Positions 15,383 through 21,802 of a stretch of 22,031 nt of DNA are shown here, in pieces (position 1 is the stretch's first letter; the number at the start of each line of letters is the position of its first letter). The notes beneath the pieces were generated by a model that ran no database searches, was not told where the DNA came from, and was given only the letters and a program-made list of their open reading frames with translations. Source of the stretch: Candidatus Stahliibacteriota bacterium (GTDB lineage Bacteria; Hydrothermota; Tepidihabitantia; SM23-42); the NCBI GenBank assembly GCA_030670605.1, contig DAOVBK010000003.1, positions 1 to 22,031 of the forward strand. The letters run 5' to 3'. Made by a program: the position numbers and the translations under genes.

Positions 15383-16330
15383 ATGCCAGCAATGATCGTA
15401 TGGGTGATTGTTTTTATCGTGAGTCTATACGTTCTCATTCGGTCATCTGATTACTTCACGCGCGCGGCAGAGCAGATCGGATTGTCATTCGGGATTCCCG
15501 ATTTCATGGTCGGTTTGACCATTGTCGCAATTGGGACATCACTGCCAGAGATCGTCAGTTCCATATTCGCTGTTCTGAGTAACTCCTCGCAAATCGTCGT
15601 TGGTAATGTTGTTGGTTCGAATGTAACCAATATTTTTCTGATCCTTGGTATTGCTGCTCTTATCGGCAAGAAGATCCGGATCACCTATGAACTCATACAC
15701 ATTGATTTGCCGTTGCTCATGGGGTCGGCACTCTTTCTTGCGGTCACGGTATGGGATGGTGCGTTCACGCTCTTTGAAGCGGTCCTCTGCCTTGCTGGCG
15801 TTGTTGTGTATATGCTTCATGCGGTGTTCACTAAGGAGAAGCGTGGTACTGTCGTGCGTGGTGGTCGACGACAGAGAAAACGCATTGGCTGGCAAACTGT
15901 TGTCATGCTCGTGTTGAGTGCACTGTTCATTTTTGTTGGCGGTAAATACACGATTGAATCGGTGATCGCATTGTCTGAGATGCTGCGCATTGGTACTGAG
16001 GTGATTGCTGCGAGCGTCATTGCCTTGGGCACGTCGCTCCCCGAGCTTGCGGTCACGATTGCCGCCGCGCGTCGGGGGAGACCGGAAATCGCGGTCGGCA
16101 ATGTGCTTGGTTCGAATATCTTCAATGCCCTTGCGGTCATGGGCATTTCAGCGCTGATCGGGAATCTCGTGATTCCACACAACATCATTACCTTCGGTAT
16201 TCCAATGATGTTGATCGCATCCCTTCTCTTTTTCTTCATGGGGCAAGATAAGGAAATCACACAATGGGAAGGTTGGTTCCTCCTCATTTTCTATGTGTTC
16301 TTCATTGGCAAGCTATTTGCAATCGGGTAG
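15383..16330 (+). CDS. CaCA-family cation/Ca2+ antiporter (YrbG-like)
   Basis: A 315-residue inner-membrane exchanger, Ca2+ or another cation against Na+ or H+. Two inverted alpha-repeats are clear: VAIGTSLPEIVSSIFA followed by VVGNVVGSNVTNIFL in the first half, and IALGTSLPELAVTIAA followed by VGNVLGSNIFNAL in the second. The ion-binding Glu of each GTSLPE lies near residues 56 and 221. About ten membrane segments flank a basic cytoplasmic loop (GGRRQRKR). I start at ATG 15383, as the open frame upstream only repeats the end of the CDF gene in another frame. ATG 15392 is possible; neither has a good Shine-Dalgarno. The CDF stop is 25 nt upstream, so two cation transporters are adjacent and probably co-transcribed. 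Confidence 0.93.
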   Translation: MPAMIVWVIVFIVSLYVLIRSSDYFTRAAEQIGLSFGIPDFMVGLTIVAIGTSLPEIVSSIFAVLSNSSQIVVGNVVGSNVTNIFLILGIAALIGKKIRITYELIHIDLPLLMGSALFLAVTVWDGAFTLFEAVLCLAGVVVYMLHAVFTKEKRGTVVRGGRRQRKRIGWQTVVMLVLSALFIFVGGKYTIESVIALSEMLRIGTEVIAASVIALGTSLPELAVTIAAARRGRPEIAVGNVLGSNIFNALAVMGISALIGNLVIPHNIITFGIPMMLIASLLFFFMGQDKEITQWEGWFLLIFYVFFIGKLFAIG

Positions 16331-16348
16331 GCCGTTCGTGGCGGCACG

Positions 16349-16807
16349 ATGAGAGATGACACGGTGACTGAGAGACCATTTGAGGTCGTCATCCGCGATG
16401 CAGAGGAGGATGATTGTGCAGCAATTGTGGTTCTCTTGGCCGAACTTGGCTATCCACATGAACCTCATTTCGTAGCACAGAAAATCAAAAGACTCAGGAA
16501 TCAACGCGAGGACAGAATCATCGTTGCAGCGCATGGTTCTGAGATTGTTGGTCTCGCGAGCCTGCATATCGTACCCCTGCTCCATCTGTCTGGTAATCTG
16601 TGTCGTGTTACTTCCCTTGTCGTATCCCATGCGCACCGGAGGAAACACGTCGGTCAGCGACTCCTCGAGGCTGCCGAGGCGTATGCGAAGACCAATGATT
16701 GTGTGAAGGCGGAAATCACGAGCGGTGATCATCGGTCTGATGCTCATACATTCTACGAACAGGTTGGTTATAAAGAGGTATCACGGCGATTCATAAAGAT
16801 GATATGA
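16349..16807 (+). CDS. GNAT-family N-acetyltransferase
   Basis: A 152-residue acetyl-CoA-dependent transferase of the GNAT fold. It begins with a typical FEVVIRDAEEDDCAAIVVLL motif and continues with IIVAAHGSEIVGLASLHIVP. The acetyl-CoA binding turn is in LVVSHAHRRKHVGQRLLEAA, where the usual R-x-x-G-x-G/A reads RRKHVG. The C-terminal SDAHTFYEQVGYKEVSRRFIK is the common YxxxGF/Y finish. The substrate is unknown. It lies 18 nt after the antiporter gene and ends the + strand run, just before the queF promoter. No good Shine-Dalgarno is seen before the ATG. Confidence 0.87.
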   Translation: MRDDTVTERPFEVVIRDAEEDDCAAIVVLLAELGYPHEPHFVAQKIKRLRNQREDRIIVAAHGSEIVGLASLHIVPLLHLSGNLCRVTSLVVSHAHRRKHVGQRLLEAAEAYAKTNDCVKAEITSGDHRSDAHTFYEQVGYKEVSRRFIKMI

Positions 16808-16808
16808 A

Positions 16809-16836
16809 TTGACATGCGTAGCTCCGTTCGTATAAT
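16809..16836 (+). promoter_or_regulatory. Sigma-70-type promoter of queF (leaderless)
   Basis: A perfect TTGACA (16809-16814), a 16-nt spacer and a perfect TATAAT (16831-16836). The queF ATG at 16842 begins 5 nt past the -10 box. No Shine-Dalgarno could fit on the transcript, so it should be leaderless. Confidence 0.85.
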
Positions 16837-16841
16837 CTATA

Positions 16842-17234
16842 ATGCGTAAGTACACACAAAAACATGCGGTTTCAGGACTCCGGGAGACACTGCCAAAGCT
16901 TGAGGTTCTCCCGAATCAGTTTACCGGATATACGATCACGATTGTCATTCCAGAGTATACGTCAGTGTGTCCGCGGACTGGACAGCCAGATAGCGGCACC
17001 ATTACCATTGAATACGAGCCGAAGAAGTATTTTGTGGAATTGAAATCACTTAAACTATACATTCTCGCGTACCGCAATCTCGGAATATTCTATGAGAATG
17101 CAGTTAACCGCATTCTTAAGGATTTTGCGAAAGCAGTCAAACCCCGTTGGGCACGTGTTCGGGGTGAGTTCAACCCACGCGGTGGTATTTGCTCGATCAT
17201 CGAGGCGACATACGGCACGCGTCCATCTTCGTAA
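16842..17234 (+). CDS. queF: NADPH-dependent 7-cyano-7-deazaguanine reductase (QueF), unimodular
   Basis: The enzyme reduces preQ0 to preQ1 with NADPH in queuosine tRNA modification. It is 130 residues, a short single-domain member of the tunnelling fold. Marks are the catalytic Cys in YTSVCPRTGQPD (C43) and the Asp of the same loop (D50), then the QueF NADPH motif ELKSLKLY (66-73). YRNLGIFYENAVN (78-90) follows, and RGEFNPRGGI closes the fold. At the position of B. subtilis H96 (FHED) this protein has Tyr (Y84), while the following Glu (E85) is kept. The presence of the E-x-K-S-x-K-x-Y motif argues against the archaeal amidinotransferase QueF-L. It is a single-gene unit; no queC, queD or queE is in the window. 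Confidence 0.92.
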   Translation: MRKYTQKHAVSGLRETLPKLEVLPNQFTGYTITIVIPEYTSVCPRTGQPDSGTITIEYEPKKYFVELKSLKLYILAYRNLGIFYENAVNRILKDFAKAVKPRWARVRGEFNPRGGICSIIEATYGTRPSS

Positions 17235-17248
17235 CGTATTGACCCATA

Positions 17249-17276
17249 TTGACAATCCATAAAGTTCAAGTATAAT
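17249..17276 (+). promoter_or_regulatory. Sigma-70-type promoter of the TPR-dksA-lspA operon (leaderless)
   Basis: Perfect TTGACA (17249-17254), 16 nt, perfect TATAAT (17271-17276). The ATG at 17283 is 6 nt past the -10 box with no Shine-Dalgarno. A second -35-like TTGACC lies 10 bases further upstream. Confidence 0.85.
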
Positions 17277-17282
17277 ACCGAT

Positions 17283-17990
17283 ATGGACAAGGCAACGCGC
17301 AAGGTCTATGATGATGCACTCGAGCTCTATAACACAGGAGAAATCAAGCAGTCCATCGAAAAGCTCACGCAGGTGATCAGTGCTTATCCTGATTATCCTG
17401 ATGTACATCATGCTCTCGGGTGTGCGTTTTCCCTCGCTGATAACTATGATGAAGCAATCAATAGTTTCAAAAGGGCGATTGAACTCAACCCCAATTACAT
17501 CGAAGCATATGTTGATATGGCAATCGTTCAGAATGAGCTCTGCAAGTTTGAAGATGCAAAACAATCATTTCAGAAGGCAGCTGTGCTTGAAACCAAAGAC
17601 ACGGGTCTATCTCCGCAACTCAAAGCAAAACTTGCCAATATCTACACCCAGCTAGGTGATACATACTACGAGCTCCAAGAATACGAGAAAGCAAAAGATG
17701 AATACGGACGCGGCACAGACATGGGTTCGTCTTTCGTTGATATTAAACTCAAACTCGCAAAAACGTGTCTGCAGTTATCTGAATATCAGGAAACAGAGCG
17801 CATTCTGTTTGAGGTACTTGAACGTAATCAGAATTACTTTGAAGCACGGACAACTCTGGGATTATGTTATTACCGTCAGCAGAAATTCCTGGCGGCGCAG
17901 AAACAGTGGCAAGAGGTCTTGGAAGCTGATCCGGGAAATATAAAGGCAAAATCGTATTTGAATATGCTAAAGGAGAAGTTACGATGCTGA
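17283..17990 (+). CDS. Cytosolic tetratricopeptide-repeat protein
   Basis: A 235-residue protein made almost wholly of TPR units: YDDALELYNTGEIKQSIEKL, HHALGCAFSLADNYDEAINS followed by FKRAIELNPNYIEA, a unit around ANIYTQLGDTYYELQEYEKA, one around KLAKTCLQLSEYQETERILF, and a C-terminal unit ending DPGNIKAKSYLNMLKEKL. There is no signal peptide or membrane segment, so it is cytosolic. TPR proteins are binding scaffolds and the partner is unknown. It is the first gene of a three-gene operon, and its last 7 bases overlap the start of the DksA-type gene. Confidence 0.85.
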   Translation: MDKATRKVYDDALELYNTGEIKQSIEKLTQVISAYPDYPDVHHALGCAFSLADNYDEAINSFKRAIELNPNYIEAYVDMAIVQNELCKFEDAKQSFQKAAVLETKDTGLSPQLKAKLANIYTQLGDTYYELQEYEKAKDEYGRGTDMGSSFVDIKLKLAKTCLQLSEYQETERILFEVLERNQNYFEARTTLGLCYYRQQKFLAAQKQWQEVLEADPGNIKAKSYLNMLKEKLRC

Positions 17991-18352
17991 AAAAGATGAA
18001 GAAATCAGAACTGAAAATGTTTGAGAAAAAATTAATCAAAGAACGGGATAAGATTATCAGGGAATTGGAATATGAGGGAGAACAAATTTCAAAAACGCAA
18101 CTTGAGTCTTCCGGTGACCTGTCAGCGTACTCTAACCACATGGCAGACCAGGGTACTGAGACAGAACGGAGAGAGGTGACATCGCAGATCCTTTCAACAC
18201 AGCGGGAAGCGCTTTTTGAAATTGACCTTGCCCTACAGAAAATCAATCAAGGTAAATATGGAACATGTGAGCGGTGCAGCAACCCCATCGGTAAGCGCCG
18301 TCTCAAGTTCCTTCCGCAGGCACGCACCTGCATCAAGTGCTCAACCGGCTAA
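17984..18352 (+). CDS. TraR/DksA-type zinc-finger transcription factor
   Basis: A 122-residue protein with an N-terminal coiled coil and a C-terminal four-cysteine zinc finger (C95, C98, C116, C119 in CERCSNPIGKRRLKFLPQARTCIKC, given in parts: CERC and CIKC). At the coiled-coil tip a DLSAYSNHMADQGTE segment stands where DksA family members carry the acidic tip that reaches into the RNA-polymerase secondary channel. Its role is probably to tune RNA polymerase at stringent-response or stress promoters, or to act as a general zinc-finger regulator; short DksA-like proteins often differ from E. coli DksA. AAGGAG lies before the ATG. The gene sits between a TPR gene and lspA, a pairing with lspA that I recall from other bacteria. 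Confidence 0.88.
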   Translation: MLKKMKKSELKMFEKKLIKERDKIIRELEYEGEQISKTQLESSGDLSAYSNHMADQGTETERREVTSQILSTQREALFEIDLALQKINQGKYGTCERCSNPIGKRRLKFLPQARTCIKCSTG

Positions 18353-18380
18353 CACACAGTTTCGGGCTGCATATCCCTGC

Positions 18381-18884
18381 ATGATTTCCAGGAAGAATAG
18401 CACCATTCTCGTGCTGTGCATTGTTAGTGCATTCCTTGTTGATCAGATCTCTAAGCTCCTTATCGTTAATACCATAACACCGTTTGATCCGCCGATGAAT
18501 GTTATCGGAACGCTGCTCCGTTTCAAATTGACATACAATCCGTTTGGTGTGTTCAGTATCAGTTTCGGCCCGAACATTCTGTACTACGTTCTTTCGATCA
18601 TCGGTGTTGTTTTTCTCACTATTGTCGGGTTGTCGCTAAAGGACAGACCGGGTGTTGTCGTTTTTGGTATTATCATCGGTGGAGCACTCGGCAACATATT
18701 CGACCGTGTGCGGCTCGATTATGTCATAGATTTCATTGACATGGGATTTGGCAATCTCCGTTGGTTTACCTACAATCTTGCTGACGCGTTCATAACCGTT
18801 GGTGCGATTTTCTTGCTGGTGCGTGAACTGTTTTTTAGAAAAAAAGACCCATCGGCTACATCTCAAGCAACGTCTCGTAAATAA
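18381..18884 (+). CDS. lspA: Lipoprotein signal peptidase (signal peptidase II)
   Basis: An inner-membrane aspartyl protease that removes signal peptides from prolipoproteins after lipid addition, so it matures BamD and Slt-type lipoproteins. It is 167 residues with four membrane segments (about 7-25, 61-85, 91-104, 133-150). Marks are the N-terminal VDQISK (D21), TYNPFGVF (52-58), the catalytic Asp in VIDFID (D117) within GGALGNIFDRVRLDYVIDF, and the second catalytic Asp in YNLADAFI (D135). I start at ATG 18381, since the longer open frame shadows dksA. No Shine-Dalgarno is evident. The basic tail ends in KDPSATSQATSRK, and its last 29 bases overlap, head-on, the end of slt. Confidence 0.93.
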   Translation: MISRKNSTILVLCIVSAFLVDQISKLLIVNTITPFDPPMNVIGTLLRFKLTYNPFGVFSISFGPNILYYVLSIIGVVFLTIVGLSLKDRPGVVVFGIIIGGALGNIFDRVRLDYVIDFIDMGFGNLRWFTYNLADAFITVGAIFLLVRELFFRKKDPSATSQATSRK

Positions 18885-20955
18885 CCTGCCGACCAAGTAC
18901 CCTTTTTACATAATCGCGCGTTTCATCATAGGGTATTAAATCAATAAATTCGTCCATTTCATGACGCGCTCTTTTTGTAACCCACCGTTTAACCCGCACA
19001 GGACCAGCATTGTATCCTGCGAGGGACAGCGGAACAGATTCGAAGTCCTTGAACAGATTGTGAAAATAGTAGGTACCGAATTGTATGGACGTTGATGGGT
19101 CGTAGAGAGAATAGGACGTAACACCGAGGTCATGAGCGATCTTTGCTCCCGTGGAAGGGATGATCTGCATCAGGCCACGTGCATCAGCGTGTGATTGTGC
19201 ATCAGGGTCGAACAAACTCTCCTGCCATATCATGGCAAGACACAGACTTGCATCCATATTCTGGTCGATAATCCGAAACATGTACCGGGTCGGGTAGAGG
19301 AGCGTGAAGAGCGCACGTGGCGTCGTCTGCACACCATTTTTCTCGGCGATTTTTCTGATCTGGAGGCTGTACAGGATTGACTGTTTGTTCGCACCGTACT
19401 GAGCGCAGAGCCTGCTCAGGAATAGAAGGTCATGGGCGCTTTTGTCTTCGATCAAGGCGAGTTCTGCTAAGGCATATTCAGTCTCGTTAATTGAGAAATA
19501 CCTGACTGCGTTGCTTAGGTGCGTGGAATCGGAGGCACTGAACGTAACCGTGCTGTCGCCAAATTGAGAAATCCAGGTATCGATTGCCGTCGTATCAAAA
19601 ACTACTGCGCTTTTGTTCTGTACGAGGGTATAGTATGAAAGGGGATGTGTTTTCACGAGGTATGTCGTCAGGCTCTCAGCGGATTCTCCGAACTTCTCTG
19701 TGATCTTTGCCCGCCAGTAGACAAATTCTGGTTCATTGCCGATGCGAAGAATCTGCTCTGCATCTTTGAGCTTCCCGAGTCTCAAGAGCTGCATTGCTGC
19801 TCTGAATTTTGTATCCTTATTGTTTATCCGCAAGAATGTTTCAACTGCACGCAAGGTATCACCGACATCCTCGAGGAGAAAGGCTTTACGTTTCAAACTG
19901 CGTGTTGCGTATTTCGAATTCTTGCGGATAATAGAGAGTGAGTCATAGATGGCAATGGCTCGTTCATGATTGCCTGTGGTTTCGTACACTCTACCTCGGT
20001 AGTAGTAAGCAGCAGACCAGGAACTTCGAGAGAAATATTTGACAGCAGTGGTGTAGTTTTTCCAACGGTAGTGTATCCTGCCAAGGTAGTAATTGACCGC
20101 ATCATCTTGTGTTGCTTCCTTGAGGTAGCGAAGCGCATTATTATAATCATCATGATAGTAGTATACTTTGCCGATAGCCTTATTATCTGTTTTGTTCTTC
20201 GCCGTGACAAACTGGCATGCATGGTACGCACCATCGGATTTCGGATGGTGCCTGATGAGGTTCCAGGCACTCTTCTCGATGTTTTTTGTGTCGTGCAGTT
20301 TTTCGTACACCTGAAGACGCACGTATTCTCGTACGTGCGGTTTCTTGAGCTTCTGCAGTTCATTGAGGATGACCGTATGATCGTCGTAATGAGAAAAGAG
20401 AGCAAACAGCATATCCTGATATTCGGGGTATAGGTAGCTATTGATAGAATCGATATTGACCAGCGTCTGTAATGCACGTGCGTACTCCGCTTGTTCCATG
20501 TACACCCGGGTGAGATAGATTTTTCGGTAGTCATGAGGAGGCACCGGCTCGGTGAGAAAATCAATCGCTCGTGCATAATCTTGCACATGATAGCATGCGA
20601 TTCCTTTGAGCAGGTCATCGTCAGTTGTTTCACGTAACGTGAACCACCGTTTGTTCTTGAGCAGCAGTATTGTTTTTTCATACGGGGTGAGCGGCACAGA
20701 CCAGTCGATACTATCGAGGAGTACTGCGGCACGATCATATTCGCACTGGTCGATGTACATTCTCACGAGGAGCTCAGTGCGTTCTTGTATGTGCACATTG
20801 GAGTGTATTGAATCGGTGAGCAGGCTATAGGCGTAGAACGGATTATCGCGATAGCTGCGTCGCGCCTCGGCGAGGAAATCGCGCGCACTGACTTTTTTCA
20901 ATCCTGGCCGCGGACATGAAATAATGAGAAAAACAGTTAAAAGTATCCACTTCAC
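18856..20955 (-). CDS. slt: Soluble lytic murein transglycosylase (Slt family), probable lipoprotein
   Basis: A 699-residue periplasmic peptidoglycan-cleaving enzyme that makes 1,6-anhydro-MurNAc ends. The N-terminus is hydrophobic and ends in IISC (C14), a good lipobox, so it is probably membrane-anchored. A long superhelical region of TPR-like repeats (about 25-540) follows. The C-terminal SLT domain has the catalytic Glu in IWQESLFDPDA (E579), then SHADARGLMQIIPSTGAKIA and the family motif GYNAGPVRVKRW (Y648). The tail ends YVKRVLGRQVIYETLLEM. The start is a GTG at 20955, 7 nt past a promoter and without Shine-Dalgarno, so probably leaderless. It is longer and more repeat-rich than E. coli Slt70, but the architecture is the same. 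Confidence 0.92.
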   Translation of the reverse strand: MKWILLTVFLIISCPRPGLKKVSARDFLAEARRSYRDNPFYAYSLLTDSIHSNVHIQERTELLVRMYIDQCEYDRAAVLLDSIDWSVPLTPYEKTILLLKNKRWFTLRETTDDDLLKGIACYHVQDYARAIDFLTEPVPPHDYRKIYLTRVYMEQAEYARALQTLVNIDSINSYLYPEYQDMLFALFSHYDDHTVILNELQKLKKPHVREYVRLQVYEKLHDTKNIEKSAWNLIRHHPKSDGAYHACQFVTAKNKTDNKAIGKVYYYHDDYNNALRYLKEATQDDAVNYYLGRIHYRWKNYTTAVKYFSRSSWSAAYYYRGRVYETTGNHERAIAIYDSLSIIRKNSKYATRSLKRKAFLLEDVGDTLRAVETFLRINNKDTKFRAAMQLLRLGKLKDAEQILRIGNEPEFVYWRAKITEKFGESAESLTTYLVKTHPLSYYTLVQNKSAVVFDTTAIDTWISQFGDSTVTFSASDSTHLSNAVRYFSINETEYALAELALIEDKSAHDLLFLSRLCAQYGANKQSILYSLQIRKIAEKNGVQTTPRALFTLLYPTRYMFRIIDQNMDASLCLAMIWQESLFDPDAQSHADARGLMQIIPSTGAKIAHDLGVTSYSLYDPSTSIQFGTYYFHNLFKDFESVPLSLAGYNAGPVRVKRWVTKRARHEMDEFIDLIPYDETRDYVKRVLGRQVIYETLLEM

Positions 20956-20962
20956 TACTTAT

Positions 20963-20990
20963 AGTTTAGTGTAAAACAGTTTCTCGTCAA
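20963..20990 (-). promoter_or_regulatory. Sigma-70-type promoter of slt (leaderless)
   Basis: On the minus strand, TTGACG (20985-20990), a 16-nt spacer and TAAACT (20963-20968). The GTG start at 20955 lies 7 nt further on. The -10 box is weaker than in queF or folK, but spacing and distance to the start match the other units. Confidence 0.65.
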
Positions 20991-21028
20991 GGTATGGGCC
21001 GTATATACAGTGGAAATTAGAAGAATAA

Positions 21029-21044
21029 AGGCACGAATGAGCCT
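21029..21044. terminator. Weak hairpin downstream of ndk (possible terminator)
   Basis: AGGC (21029-21032) and GCCT (21041-21044) can pair around an 8-nt loop, starting 4 nt past the ndk stop codon. On the ndk strand a TTTATTCTT tract follows. The stem is only 4 bp, so this is a weak call. Confidence 0.3.
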
Positions 21045-21047
21045 ATT

Positions 21048-21467
21048 TTAGTACGTGAATATCTCCCTATCAGTGAAGAAAAACGCTACCTCACGTTCCG
21101 GGTTTTCATCAGGTGCTGAGGCGTGTACGACATTTTCCCCCACGGATGTTCCGTAGAGGTTTCGGACCGTACCCGGTGCTGCTTTCTTCGGGTCAGTTGC
21201 GCCGACGACCTCACGCAACTTTTTAGGAGCATCTGGGGCGGTAAGACATGCTACAACAATGGGCCCCGACGATATGAAATTGACAAGCCAATCATAGAAA
21301 TCTTTGCCCTTATGGATTTCATAGAATGCGCCGCCCATTTCTTTGTCAGGCCAGAGCATTTTCATCGCGATGATCTTAAATCCTGCATCACCAAGGTGTT
21401 TGAGAATTGTGCCGATAAGATTTCTCTTCACGGCATCGGGTTTGATGATAAGTAGTGTTCTGTCCAT
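21048..21467 (-). CDS. ndk: Nucleoside diphosphate kinase
   Basis: The enzyme balances nucleoside triphosphate pools by moving the gamma-phosphate between nucleotides through a phospho-histidine. It is 139 residues, the family length, with TLLIIKPDAVKRN at the N-terminus (K9), MKMLWPDKEMGGAFYEIHKGK in the middle, the nucleotide-binding Arg in GTVRNLYG, and the active-site His in ENVVHASAPDENPE (H115). The usual NxxHxSDS reads NVVHASAPD, so the Asp after Ser is replaced by Ala-Pro-Asp; this small variation does not remove the phosphorylated His. It is a single-gene unit whose ATG sits 6 nt past its -10 box. Confidence 0.94.
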   Translation of the reverse strand: MDRTLLIIKPDAVKRNLIGTILKHLGDAGFKIIAMKMLWPDKEMGGAFYEIHKGKDFYDWLVNFISSGPIVVACLTAPDAPKKLREVVGATDPKKAAPGTVRNLYGTSVGENVVHASAPDENPEREVAFFFTDREIFTY

Positions 21468-21473
21468 GACGTG

Positions 21474-21501
21474 AGTATATCTGGATTCCTTCCTCTGTCA
21501 A
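21474..21501 (-). promoter_or_regulatory. Sigma-70-type promoter of ndk (leaderless)
   Basis: On the minus strand, perfect TTGACA (21496-21501), a 16-nt spacer, and TATACT (21474-21479). The ndk ATG (21467) starts 6 nt past the -10 box, leaving no room for a Shine-Dalgarno. Confidence 0.8.
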
Positions 21502-21520
21502 CGTTCTCTGAGCTATGTAT

Positions 21521-21583
21521 CGTACTGGTGACTCGTATTTCGTACTCGTGGAATTGGCTAATCGCTAATGGCATATGGCCAAT
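21521..21583. repeat. Heptamer-periodic DNA, first block, with AATTGGC/GCCAATT inverted repeat
   Basis: CGTATTT (21534-21540) and CGTACTC (21541-21547) follow a CGTACTG at 21521-21527. Then come GGCTAAT (21556-21562), CGCTAAT (21563-21569), GGCATAT (21570-21576) and GGCCAAT (21577-21583) in uninterrupted 7-base register. AATTGGC (21552-21558) is also an exact inverted copy of GCCAATT (21578-21584). This resembles short tandemly repeated heptanucleotides described from cyanobacteria and some other lineages. Confidence 0.6.
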
Positions 21584-21584
21584 T

Positions 21585-21668
21585 GAGATTGCCGCGGGAC
21601 TTCGTCCCTTCCGCCAAAAAAGAGGCGGACATCTCGGCATGCTCGATATTTCCGACACGCGCAATGAC
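21585..21668. repeat. Palindromic intergenic repeat-like element (GAGATTGC...GCAATGAC) with two internal hairpins
   Basis: The element starts GAGATTGC (21585-21592) and ends GCGCAATGAC (21659-21668). These are the end sequences I recall for a widespread bacterial intergenic palindrome family (GTCATTGCGAG...GCAATCTC, in reverse). Inside are two perfect hairpins: GGGAC-TTC-GTCCC (21596-21608) and TCCGCC-8 nt-GGCGGA (21610-21629). The internal sequence differs from the usual form, so it would be a diverged or composite member. Confidence 0.45.
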
Positions 21669-21700
21669 TGACCTGACACCCTGTTTTCCTGATATTTACC

Positions 21701-21794
21701 CCGTTAGAGACTGACGACATACAACTATTACTGCTGCAGTCCCAACACGATAGTATGTTTCCAGACCTGCAACTGAAGATCGTATCTCTAACGG
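21701..21794. repeat. 94-bp element with perfect 10-bp terminal inverted repeats (MITE-like)
   Basis: CCGTTAGAGA (21701-21710) and TCTCTAACGG (21785-21794) are exact inverted copies. Complementarity resumes after a short gap with ACGA (21714-21717) against TCGT (21780-21783). CATAC (21718-21722) matches GTATG (21753-21757), and ACTGCTGCAGT (21730-21740) is itself a palindrome. No target-site duplication is evident and no coding capacity exists. It could be a small non-autonomous mobile element or a structured RNA/DNA element. Confidence 0.5.
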
Positions 21795-21802
21795 CATTCA
21801 CC

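Noticed and set aside
18216..18380. 55-residue N-terminal extension of lspA
   Set aside because: It overlaps the dksA zinc-finger coding sequence, lacks hydrophobic or family features, and the normal LspA N-terminus starts at ATG 18381.
19893..20738. 281-codon minus-strand open frame inside slt in another frame
   Set aside because: Its composition is low complexity and rich in Arg, Ser and Thr with no motif. The slt frame has TPR and SLT motifs through the region.
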